A stretch of 13,041 nt of DNA from Armatimonadota bacterium (GTDB lineage Bacteria; Sysuimicrobiota; Sysuimicrobiia; Sysuimicrobiales; JACQTN01): assembly GCA_016210785.1 (NCBI GenBank), contig JACQTN010000470.1:1-13041 (forward strand), in the 5' to 3' direction. Made by a program: the position numbers and the translations under genes. Below the pieces are notes generated by a model. The model saw only the letters and a program-made list of their open reading frames with translations, did no database searches and was not told where the DNA came from. Positions 1-5,722 of the stretch are shown here, in pieces. Position 1 is the stretch's first letter, and every line of letters begins with the position of its first letter.

Positions 1-286
1 GGCACGTTCGACTCGGTGCAAGGTGTTCCGTTTTACCGCGCTCACCCACTTCGCGGCGCACCCGCGACGGTGCCGGGTCCGGGACAGCAATGATGCTCGG
101 CCTCGGCGGCGCGAGCCCGATCCTGCGTAGTTCGACGCGTAGCGCCGATACCGACACATCGTGGGAAGCCGGGCCTGCGCATGAACGAAGCATGGATTTC
201 GGAGACGCGTCCCCCAGCCACGTGAGTCCTGCCCGCGCGTCGCGGGAATCGCCGCCCGTTTCCCAGGACGGCTCCCCTCCTCCGGA
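1..286. other. Left-edge stretch with no convincing gene
   Basis: I see no recognisable gene here. One plus frame is open from the window edge to the stop at 91-93 and could be the last 30 codons of a gene lying to the left, but I do not recognise the residues. A second plus frame is open from the edge to 296, but its translation is Ser/Pro/Arg-rich with no domain-like pattern, as expected of chance ORFs in GC-rich DNA. A small perfect hairpin lies at 232-246 (CCCGCG, loop CGT, CGCGGG), about 40 bases downstream of the minus-strand hydrolase stop. It lacks a T-run, so I do not call it a terminator. No tRNA fold was recognised. Confidence 0.4.
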
Positions 287-1123
287 CTATGCGTAGCTGG
301 CGAACGCCTCCGGCCGCTCCTCAGGGATGAAGTGCCCGCACCCGTGCAGGAGGACGAAGGACGCGTTGGGGATCGCCCTGGCCGTCCGCTCGCCGACGGC
401 CAGCGGGAAGAACGGATCGCGGTCTCCCCAGATCACCGTCGCCGGCACGCGGATGCGCCGGAGCGTGTCCTCCACGTCCCGGTAGAGCCCCCGCAGGTCC
501 CGCATGCTGGCATAGAAGATCTGCCGCGTCCAGCGGATGCCCGCATCCCAGCGCAGGTAGGAGCGGTACTCCCGGTACGGGAAGCGCGTCCGGTCGCCCA
601 CGGCGACGCGCCACATGGCGGCCAGGCCCGCGCGGCCGAACATGCACCGGAAGACCAGCGGGCCGACGAGGGGGACGCCGGCGACCCTGAGCGGGCCGGG
701 GATCGGCGTGTCGGTGAAGGTGTTGGTGCCGGCGAGCGTGAGCGAGAGCACCCGCGCGGGCTGCAGGCGGTACACGGTGACCGCGATGGGTCCGCCGAAG
801 TCAAACCCGACCAGGTGCGCCTCGTTGACGCCCAGGGTATCCAGCAGGCCCAGCACCATGCGAGCCTGGCCTTCCGCGTGGCAGTCCGCCGGTTCGGGCT
901 CGTCCGACTCGCCGAAACCCATCAGGTCCGGCGCGATGACCCGGTGCCCGGAGACGAGCAGTGACGCCACCTTGCGCCATGTCCCCCGCCAGCCCGGGAT
1001 GCCGTGGAGAAGCACGACCGGCCGGCCCAACCGGCCGTAGAAGTCCACCGCGATGTTGCGACCATTCACGCGAACCCGCTGCGTCACCGCGTCGAGAACC
1101 TGCGCCCGCGCCGCGATTGCCAC
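287..1123 (-). CDS. Alpha/beta hydrolase with Asp nucleophile (epoxide hydrolase / haloalkane dehalogenase type)
   Basis: A 278-residue alpha/beta-hydrolase-fold enzyme, normal length for the family, with no signal peptide, so cytosolic. Visible motifs in order: oxyanion-hole HGIPG (40-44), the GESDEP segment after strand beta-4 (71-76), nucleophile elbow GFDFGG (106-111) with Asp108 as nucleophile, acid Asp236 in WGDRDPFFP, and His264 in GCGHFIPEERPE. An Asp rather than Ser at the elbow is typical of epoxide hydrolases and haloalkane/haloacid dehalogenases, which form an alkyl-enzyme ester that is then hydrolysed. Residues about 150-215 form the cap domain and are rich in Tyr and Arg, which would suit epoxide hydrolase cap tyrosines, but I cannot assign those residues. 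The start is GTG at 1123, preceded by a G-rich Shine-Dalgarno run (GGGGAGGGG) about 7 bases away. It lies 63 bases downstream of the HxlR-type regulator on the same strand and is probably co-transcribed with it. Substrate unknown. Confidence 0.88.
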   Translation of the reverse strand: MAIAARAQVLDAVTQRVRVNGRNIAVDFYGRLGRPVVLLHGIPGWRGTWRKVASLLVSGHRVIAPDLMGFGESDEPEPADCHAEGQARMVLGLLDTLGVNEAHLVGFDFGGPIAVTVYRLQPARVLSLTLAGTNTFTDTPIPGPLRVAGVPLVGPLVFRCMFGRAGLAAMWRVAVGDRTRFPYREYRSYLRWDAGIRWTRQIFYASMRDLRGLYRDVEDTLRRIRVPATVIWGDRDPFFPLAVGERTARAIPNASFVLLHGCGHFIPEERPEAFASYA

Positions 1124-1144
1124 CCGACAACCCCTCCCCTCTGA

Positions 1145-1162
1145 GCCGGCGCGCCTGCCGGC
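1145..1162 (-). other. Intercistronic hairpin between regulator and hydrolase
   Basis: GCCGGC (1145-1150) and GCCGGC (1157-1162) form a 6-bp GC stem with a 6-base loop in the 63-base gap between the HxlR-type gene and the hydrolase. There is no T-run, so it is not an obvious terminator. It could tune expression between the two genes or be chance in GC-rich DNA. Confidence 0.25.
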
Positions 1163-1186
1163 CAGTGTTGTGGTGCCGCCCTGCCG

Positions 1187-1849
1187 TTACGCCGACTTCA
1201 CCGTCACGTCGAACAGGCCGGGAAACGCCGCCACCAGCGACGCGTCGCCGTCCACCCTGATGCGCCCTTCCCGCAGCGCCACGCCGGGATCCAGAGCGCC
1301 GCTCATGAGCCCCAGCATGGTGCGGGCGTCGCCGGTGATCGCCGCCGCCGCGGGACCGCTGCCCCGGGACACCCGCGTCCCCCTGGGCCCGCCCGCCACG
1401 TGCAGGACCAGGTCCCGTCGCCGGCCCGGCATCCGCACGTCGAAGGCGCAGGCGGGCGCGCGGCCGCGGCGAGCGCACGCCCGCATGGCCAGATAGATCC
1501 ACTCCGGCTCCAGCCGCTCGCCGCGGCGCGGCGGCAGCATGTAGCGGGCACCCCAGCGGACCAGCTCCTCCACCACCGGCTCCAGGTTCCGGCCGTCGTC
1601 AGTCAACTCGTAGACCGTGGAGGCCGCGGGCGGATCGAGGATGGTGCGGCGGATCAGGCCGAAGTGCTCCAGCCGCTCCAGGCGCTCCGCCAGCACGCTG
1701 GGGCTCACCCCCTCCAGGCGCTCCCGGAGATCGCTGAACCGCTTGGGCCCCAGGAGCAGCTCCCGGACCACCAGCAGGGTCCAGCGTTCCCCCACGATCT
1801 CGGCCGCCCGCGCCAGGGCGCAGAACTGGGGGTAGCGGATGTGGCGCAC
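1187..1849 (-). CDS. HxlR-family winged-helix transcriptional regulator with C-terminal SCP2-like domain
   Basis: A 220-residue DNA-binding regulator. Residues 6-105 match the HxlR winged helix: Cys10, ERWTLLVVRELLLGPKRFSDL (21-41) covering helices 1-2, then the recognition region GVSPSVLAERLERLEHFGLI (47-66) and the wing ending YELTDDGR (80-87). Residues 115-220 resemble an SCP2 sterol-carrier-like domain, with the pattern ITGDARTMLGLMSGALDPG (171-189) followed by EGRIRVDGD (194-202). This HxlR plus SCP2 architecture is seen in other bacterial regulators and suggests sensing of a hydrophobic ligand. The start is GTG at 1849. No Shine-Dalgarno is possible if transcription begins where the promoter at 1856-1884 predicts. 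The likely target is its own promoter and perhaps the downstream hydrolase gene. The ligand is not inferable. Confidence 0.9.
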   Translation of the reverse strand: MRHIRYPQFCALARAAEIVGERWTLLVVRELLLGPKRFSDLRERLEGVSPSVLAERLERLEHFGLIRRTILDPPAASTVYELTDDGRNLEPVVEELVRWGARYMLPPRRGERLEPEWIYLAMRACARRGRAPACAFDVRMPGRRRDLVLHVAGGPRGTRVSRGSGPAAAAITGDARTMLGLMSGALDPGVALREGRIRVDGDASLVAAFPGLFDVTVKSA

Positions 1850-1855
1850 GGTCCG

Positions 1856-1884
1856 ATTATAGCACTGGAAAGTATGTAAATCAA
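1856..1884 (-). promoter_or_regulatory. Extended -10 sigma-70-type promoter of the HxlR-type gene; predicted leaderless transcript
   Basis: Read on the minus strand: -35 TTGATT (1884-1879), a 17-base spacer, then -10 TATAAT (1861-1856), preceded by TGC, which makes an extended -10. A start site 6-7 bases past the -10 falls on 1850-1849, which is the GTG start codon, so the mRNA would have no 5' leader. It lies in the AT-rich island 1856-1905, which stands out from the GC-rich surroundings. The hexamers are read directly; leaderless initiation is inferred from spacing. Confidence 0.75.
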
Positions 1885-1894
1885 ACTATATGAT
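1866..1894 (+). promoter_or_regulatory. Possible divergent promoter overlapping the HxlR-type promoter
   Basis: On the plus strand TGGAAA (1866-1871), a 17-base spacer and TATGAT (1889-1894) give a weak -35 (4 of 6) and a good -10 (5 of 6). Transcription would start near 1901 and run towards the livM relic and dppB, leaving a leader of about 300 bases. It physically overlaps the minus-strand promoter, so HxlR binding could affect both. I see no better promoter between 1900 and 2198. Confidence 0.3.
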
Positions 1895-1943
1895 TCTATT
1901 TTAGTACCACCTCTCGGACCTGGGATCCCCGCTGCTCCCGGCG

Positions 1944-2156
1944 GTGAGCCGAAAGGCGGCGGGTCCCGTGGCCGGCGCGTGGGTTTTCGTCGCGATTCAG
2001 GCGATGGCGTCGCGCTGGACGCTGTACCGGATGGTCCTGGGGATGGTGCTCATCGCAGTGGTGCTGCTGGTCCCTCAGGGTCTGGCCGGCACAGTGGGCA
2101 GTTGGGTCCGCAGCATGAGAGACCCCGGGCAGGTACGCGAGACAGAGCCGACGTAG
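1944..2156 (+). pseudogene. C-terminal fragment of a LivM-type branched-chain amino acid ABC permease
   Basis: A 70-codon frame (GTG start; in-frame stop upstream at 1902-1904) whose residues 7-50 look like the extreme C-terminus of LivM permeases: GPVAGAWVFVAIQ (7-19), then a hydrophobic helix through LGMVLIAVVLLVPQGLAG (32-49). In intact LivM this GPVxGA...LG..LI.VVLF.PRGL.G stretch follows a GGxGT motif and about 250 preceding residues. Here the upstream residues (1905-1960) are unrelated, so only the last one to two membrane segments remain. There is no Shine-Dalgarno before the GTG, and no other Liv component is present. Most likely it is a relic left by a deletion or rearrangement that joined the regulator block to the dpp block. 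Alternatively it is expressed as a small membrane protein. The family match is from pattern memory. Confidence 0.55.
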
Positions 2157-2167
2157 TGTATCTACAC
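2156..2167. promoter_or_regulatory. Inverted repeat GTGTA-TC-TACAC upstream of dppB
   Basis: Perfect 5-bp arms, GTGTA (2156-2160) and TACAC (2163-2167), sit just after the livM relic and 30 bases before the mini-ORF start. GT...AC dyads of this size are common operators of GntR-type regulators, so it is a candidate site controlling the dpp cluster. A single short palindrome could also be chance. Confidence 0.3.
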
Positions 2168-2197
2168 GCTCGTAGGAACCTTCAGGAGGTCCGTGCC

Positions 2198-2236
2198 GTG
2201 GACGCCTCTCGGCCGCGCGGGTGCCCAGACCTGTGA
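2198..2236 (+). CDS. 12-codon leader mini-ORF translationally coupled to dppB
   Basis: A consensus Shine-Dalgarno AGGAGGT at 2184-2190 lies 7 bases before GTG 2198, the ideal distance. That GTG opens a 12-codon frame (VDASRPRGCPDL) ending in TGA at 2234-2236. The TGA overlaps the GTG at 2233-2235 that I take as the dppB start, giving the classic 4-base GTGA overlap for reinitiation. The two dppB-frame starts (2221 and 2233) lie more than 30 bases from this Shine-Dalgarno and have none of their own, so ribosomes probably reach dppB through the mini-ORF. The peptide has no repeated-codon run of the attenuator type. Geometry is seen; translation is inferred. Confidence 0.45.
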   Translation: MDASRPRGCPDL

Positions 2237-3156
2237 GCTACAGTTACATCTTCTACCGTGCCACCCAGTCGATTCTCTTGCTGCTGCTGGCCACCGTGGT
2301 CGTCTTCTTGATCCTGCGGCTGGCTCCCGGTGATCCCGCGCTGCTGCTCCTGGGTGACCAGACCTCGCCGGAAGGTTTGGCCCAACTCCGCAAGGTCATG
2401 GGGCTGGATCGCCCTCTCCCGGAACAGTACCTCAACTACCTGTCCCGCCTGCTGCGCGGCGACTTCGGCACATCGATTCGCGCGCAACGGCCGGTGCTCA
2501 CGTACGTGGGATACCGCCTCCCCGCCTCCCTGCAGCTCCTGGCGGCGACGCTGGCATTCGCCATCCTCCTCGGGCTCCCGATAGGGATCATCGCCGCGGT
2601 GCGGCATCGCAGCCTGGTCGACTACTCCGTGATGACGGTGTCGCTGCTGGGCCAATCGGTTCCGGCGTTCTGGCTTGGACTCATGCTGATCGTGGTGTTT
2701 TCCGTCCACCTCCGGCTGCTTCCCCCTTCGGGCCGGGGCGGCCTGGCCCACCTCATCATGCCGTCCTTCACGCTGGGGTTCTATCTCCTGGGGCTGGTCT
2801 CCCGGTTGACGCGGTCCGAGATGCTGGAGGTGCTGTCCGCGGACTACGTCCGTACGGCCCGGGCGAAGGGTCTGGCTGAGCGCATCGTGGTGGCAAAGCA
2901 CGCCCTGCGCAACGCGCTCCTCCCGGTGGTGACCGTGCTGGGCCTGCAGGCCGGCGCGCTGCTGGGCGGCGCCGTGGTCACCGAGACGGTCTTCAGCTGG
3001 CCGGGCATCGGCAGCCTGGCCGTGCAGGCCGTCTACCAGCGCGACTACCCCGTGGTGCAGGGGATCGTGCTGCTCTCGGCCACGATGTTTGTCCTGGTCA
3101 ATTTCCTGGTCGATGTCATGTATCTGTACCTGGACCCGCGCATCGCGTACAGGTAA
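2233..3156 (+). CDS. dppB: Peptide/nickel-type ABC transporter permease, DppB/OppB family
   Basis: Inner-membrane permease of about 307 residues, normal for DppB. It begins with a first membrane helix (about residues 8-28), followed by LAPGDPALLLLGD, a typical periplasmic loop containing MGLDRPLPEQYLNYLSRLLRGDFGTS, and further helices through the BPD_transp_1 domain. The cytoplasmic EAA loop, which docks the ATPase, is seen as SADYVRTARAKGL. The C-terminus MYLYLDPRIAYR is characteristic. With DppC it forms the channel that moves peptides or other small solutes delivered by the binding protein. I chose GTG 2233 over in-frame GTG 2221 because 2233 overlaps the stop of the well-served mini-ORF at 2198 and the family N-terminus normally starts close to the first helix. 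dppC follows after 15 bases. No ATPase genes follow in the cluster. Confidence 0.92.
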   Translation: MSYSYIFYRATQSILLLLLATVVVFLILRLAPGDPALLLLGDQTSPEGLAQLRKVMGLDRPLPEQYLNYLSRLLRGDFGTSIRAQRPVLTYVGYRLPASLQLLAATLAFAILLGLPIGIIAAVRHRSLVDYSVMTVSLLGQSVPAFWLGLMLIVVFSVHLRLLPPSGRGGLAHLIMPSFTLGFYLLGLVSRLTRSEMLEVLSADYVRTARAKGLAERIVVAKHALRNALLPVVTVLGLQAGALLGGAVVTETVFSWPGIGSLAVQAVYQRDYPVVQGIVLLSATMFVLVNFLVDVMYLYLDPRIAYR

Positions 3157-3171
3157 GGGATCTTCCGGAAC

Positions 3172-4026
3172 ATGACCCAGGCCCTGCGCGAGTTCTACCG
3201 GTACCGGCTGGCCATCATCGGCACCGCCGTGCTGGTCTTCGCGTCTCTGTGCGCGGTGCTCGCCCCCGTCATCACGCCCCACGATCCCAACCTCCAGGAC
3301 ATCGAGGGACGGCTCACGCCGCCTGGTTCCATCAAGACCGGTGAGCGGCCGCACTACCTGGGCACCGATCAACTGGGCAGAGACATCTTGAGCCGCGTGA
3401 TCTACGGGACCCGGGTCTCCCTGATCGTCTCCTCCGTCTCCGTGTTCTTTGCGCTGACCCTGGGGACGCTGGTCGGGCTGTACGCCGGGTACTATGGGGG
3501 CGTCTTCGACAGCCTCGTCATGCGGCTGGTAGAACTGCAGATGGCATTCCCCTTCATCCTGCTGGCCCTGGTGATCCTCAGCATTCTGGGACCCAGCCTG
3601 TCCAACATCATCATCCTCTTCGCCGTGACCAGCTGGCCCTCGTACGCGCGAACCGTCAGGGGCTCCGTGCTGGCCCGCAAGGAGACCGCGCTGGTGGAGG
3701 CGGCGCGTGCCATCGGTCTCCGGGACTCGCGGATTCTCATCAAGCACGTGCTCGCCAACAGCATCAGCCCGGTGATCGTCATCGCGTCGTTCGACATGGG
3801 GCGCATGATCCTCATGGAGTCGGCGCTGGGCTTCCTGGGACTGGGGGTGCAGCCGCCCACGCCCACGTGGGGGAACATGCTGGCGGACGGCCGCGACTAC
3901 ATCCGCAGCGCCTGGTGGCTCATCACCTTCCCTGGCCTGGGCCTGATGGTCACCGTGCTGGGCATCAACTTCATCGGCGACGCGGCTCGCGATTACATCG
4001 ACCCGCGCACCAGGATCGAGGGGTGA
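3172..4026 (+). CDS. dppC: Peptide/nickel-type ABC transporter permease, DppC/OppC family
   Basis: A 284-residue inner-membrane permease, normal length. The N-terminal cytoplasmic segment (FYRYRLAIIGTAVL) and first helix are followed by the DppC hallmark loop APVITPHDPNLQ and HYLGTDQLGRDILSRVIYGTR. The BPD_transp_1 domain with its remaining helices spans about residues 75-275. The EAA loop appears as ALVEAARAIGLRDSRILIKHVLAN, followed by ESALGFLGLGVQPPTPTWGNML, also diagnostic. It ends in the family-typical YIDPRTR. It pairs with the DppB-type permease 15 bases upstream. The Shine-Dalgarno is weak (AAGGGA, 3155-3160), so translation may be coupled to dppB. The next gene, the binding protein, starts 92 bases downstream. 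Confidence 0.93.
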   Translation: MTQALREFYRYRLAIIGTAVLVFASLCAVLAPVITPHDPNLQDIEGRLTPPGSIKTGERPHYLGTDQLGRDILSRVIYGTRVSLIVSSVSVFFALTLGTLVGLYAGYYGGVFDSLVMRLVELQMAFPFILLALVILSILGPSLSNIIILFAVTSWPSYARTVRGSVLARKETALVEAARAIGLRDSRILIKHVLANSISPVIVIASFDMGRMILMESALGFLGLGVQPPTPTWGNMLADGRDYIRSAWWLITFPGLGLMVTVLGINFIGDAARDYIDPRTRIEG

Positions 4027-4060
4027 GTGAGAAGACCGCGCGGCGCACGGGAGGAAACGC

Positions 4061-4132
4061 GTGGCAGCGGTCGAATGGGGGGAGTGTTGGATCGGGATCA
4101 CGGGAGGGAGGCGGCATCATGGGGAGGGATAA
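4061..4132 (+). CDS. Possible 23-codon mini-ORF overlapping the binding-protein start
   Basis: GGGAGG (4049-4054) lies 6 bases before GTG 4061, which opens a 23-codon frame ending at TAA 4130-4132, 14 bases inside the binding-protein gene in another frame. The arrangement resembles the mini-ORF before dppB, but the binding-protein gene has its own good Shine-Dalgarno, so coupling is not needed here. The peptide is not recognised and may never be translated. Confidence 0.2.
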   Translation: MAAVEWGECWIGITGGRRHHGEG

Positions 4133-5648
4133 AGGCTTCCTGGTCAGGGCAATCGCGCCGCTGGCCATTCTCATCCTGGCGGTGGCACTCTCATCCGCGT
4201 ACTCCGGCCCGAGCACCCGCAGGCCCGAGCTCACGCTGGGGTTCTCCGTCGATCCGGTCACGGCCGATCCCAGGTTCTCCTCCAACATCCCCGGCCAGAG
4301 CATCCAGCGGCACGGGTATGAGCCCCTGATCAACCACGACAGGAGCGGAAAACTGATTCCGGTGCTGGCGACCTCCTGGAAGATGATCAACCCCACCACG
4401 CTGGAGTTCAAGCTCCGCCGCGGCGTGAAGTTCCACAATGGCGAGGACTTCACCGCCGAGAGCGTCAAGTACACCATCGAGAGCATCATCGCGCCCGACT
4501 CCAAGTCACCCAACAAGCAGGCGCTCCTGGATATCGCGAAAATTGAGAGCCCGGACCCCTACACGGTACGCCTGATCACCCATCAGCCGTCCCGGCCGCT
4601 GCTCCGCAACCTCACCTTCTGGCCCATCGGCATGCTGCCGCCCAAGGCGGCGCAGGAACTGGGCCCCAAGCTGAGCTCGGTGGGGATCGGCACGGGCGCC
4701 TACAAGCTGGTGGAATTCATCCCGGGAGAGCGGGCGGTCTTTGAAGCCTACGACGGCTACTGGGGGAAGAAGCCGTCCTACGCGCGGATCACCTTCAAGA
4801 TCATCCGGGAGAACGGCCCCCGCGCGGCGGCCCTGGAAGCGGGCGACGTGATGATGATCAACAACGTGCCGCCCGACGAGATGGCGCGGATCAACGCCAA
4901 CCCCAACCTGCGGGTCATCGCCCGGCCCACGGCGCGGATCATGTTCGTGGCCGCCGCCATGCGCAAGCCCATCATGCAGAACGTGAAGTTCAGACAGGCG
5001 CTGAACGTGGCGATCAATCGCAGCGCCATCGTGAACAGCATCTTGCGGAAGACCACCGAGGTGGCCCGGTCGCCCATTCCCGCCATGGTGTGGGGCTCGG
5101 TGCAGATGGCGCCGCCGGCATACAACGTGGCCCGGGCGCGGCAGCTGCTCAAGGACGCCGGATACCAGGGAGAACCCATCGAGTTCCTGGTGCCGAACGG
5201 CCGCTATCTGCTGGACAAGCAGATCGGGGAGGCCATCGCCGGCTACTTCCAGAAGGCCGGTGTCAACGTGAAAATCAACCTGGTGGAATGGGGCCAGTTC
5301 GCCTCGGCGGTGTTCGGCAAGAGCGGCACCTGGGACCTGTCCCTCTTCGGCTGGGGCATGGTCACGTTCGACCCGGACTGGCTGTTCCGCCCCATGTTCC
5401 ACTCCAAGTACAACCTCACCGGCTACAAGAACGAGAAGCTCGACAGCCTGATCGACGCCGGGCGCACCACCTTCGACGAGCGCAAGGCGATGGCGAGCTA
5501 CAAGGAAATCCAGCAGCTCCTTTGGGACCAGGTGCCCTACCTGTTCCTGTACAACCAGCCGCAGATTGACGCCATCAACAAGAAGCTCAAGGGCTACGAG
5601 CCCATGCCCGACGAGTTCATGTACTTCGCCGGGACGACGCTGGAGTGA
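4119..5648 (+). CDS. ABC transporter substrate-binding protein, SBP_bac_5 (DppA/OppA) family
   Basis: Extracytoplasmic solute receptor of 509 residues, normal for family 5 binding proteins. Residues 1-30 form a Sec signal or membrane anchor: basic MGRDKGFLVR, then the hydrophobic stretch AIAPLAILILAVALSSAYSG. There is no lipobox cysteine, so it is probably not a lipoprotein. The mature part begins RRPELTLGFSVDPVTADPRFSSN. The family signature LATSWKMINPTTLEFKLRRG leads into VKFHNGEDFTAESVKYTIE (about 83-121), and the GIGTGAYKLVEF and NVKFRQALNVAINR segments are also typical. I chose ATG 4119 because GGGAGG (4106-4111) is 7 bases away and the signal peptide starts there. The same frame is open upstream, with a GTG at 4023 overlapping the dppC stop, but that would put 32 residues before the signal. 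The ligand could be a peptide, an opine, or an amide or ureido compound. The adjacent amidohydrolase genes favour a small amide, but that is inference. Confidence 0.92.
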   Translation: MGRDKGFLVRAIAPLAILILAVALSSAYSGPSTRRPELTLGFSVDPVTADPRFSSNIPGQSIQRHGYEPLINHDRSGKLIPVLATSWKMINPTTLEFKLRRGVKFHNGEDFTAESVKYTIESIIAPDSKSPNKQALLDIAKIESPDPYTVRLITHQPSRPLLRNLTFWPIGMLPPKAAQELGPKLSSVGIGTGAYKLVEFIPGERAVFEAYDGYWGKKPSYARITFKIIRENGPRAAALEAGDVMMINNVPPDEMARINANPNLRVIARPTARIMFVAAAMRKPIMQNVKFRQALNVAINRSAIVNSILRKTTEVARSPIPAMVWGSVQMAPPAYNVARARQLLKDAGYQGEPIEFLVPNGRYLLDKQIGEAIAGYFQKAGVNVKINLVEWGQFASAVFGKSGTWDLSLFGWGMVTFDPDWLFRPMFHSKYNLTGYKNEKLDSLIDAGRTTFDERKAMASYKEIQQLLWDQVPYLFLYNQPQIDAINKKLKGYEPMPDEFMYFAGTTLE

Positions 5649-5659
5649 CGAGGCTGTCC

Positions 5660-5695
5660 CCGCGCCGCCCGCCGGCGTGCCGGCGGGCGGCGCGG
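5660..5695 (+). other. Strong intercistronic hairpin between binding-protein and hydrolase genes
   Basis: CCGCGCCGCCCGCCGGC (5660-5676) and its exact complement (5679-5695) are separated by GT, giving a 17-bp perfect inverted repeat. As RNA it would be about 16 bp closed by a 4-base loop, nearly all G-C. It starts 12 bases after the binding-protein stop and ends 27 bases before the next ATG. No T-run follows, so it is more likely an mRNA stabiliser or processing element that boosts binding-protein output relative to downstream genes, or a partial terminator. Confidence 0.6.
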
Positions 5696-5722
5696 ACCGA
5701 AGCGGGGGGCAGGCAACCGGCC

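Noticed and set aside
90..296. A 68-codon plus-strand frame at the left edge
   Set aside because: Composition is Ser/Pro/Arg-rich, there is no ribosome site, and it overlaps the end of the minus-strand hydrolase. It is probably chance.
2182..4101. A 639-codon open frame on the minus strand
   Set aside because: It lies antisense to dppB and dppC, whose permease motifs are unmistakable. Its translation is His/Gln/Asp/Arg-rich with no membrane or domain pattern, as expected for an antisense frame of GC-rich coding DNA.
4023..4118. GTG 4023 as the start of the binding protein (overlapping the dppC stop)
   Set aside because: It would put 32 Gly/Ser/Arg-rich residues in front of a normal signal peptide, while ATG 4119 has a good Shine-Dalgarno at 7 bases.
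5645..5722. GTG 5645 as the start of the first amidohydrolase (4-base GTGA overlap with the binding-protein stop)
   Set aside because: It would add 26 Arg/Pro-rich residues encoded by the perfect hairpin. The paralog begins exactly at the residue matching ATG 5723.
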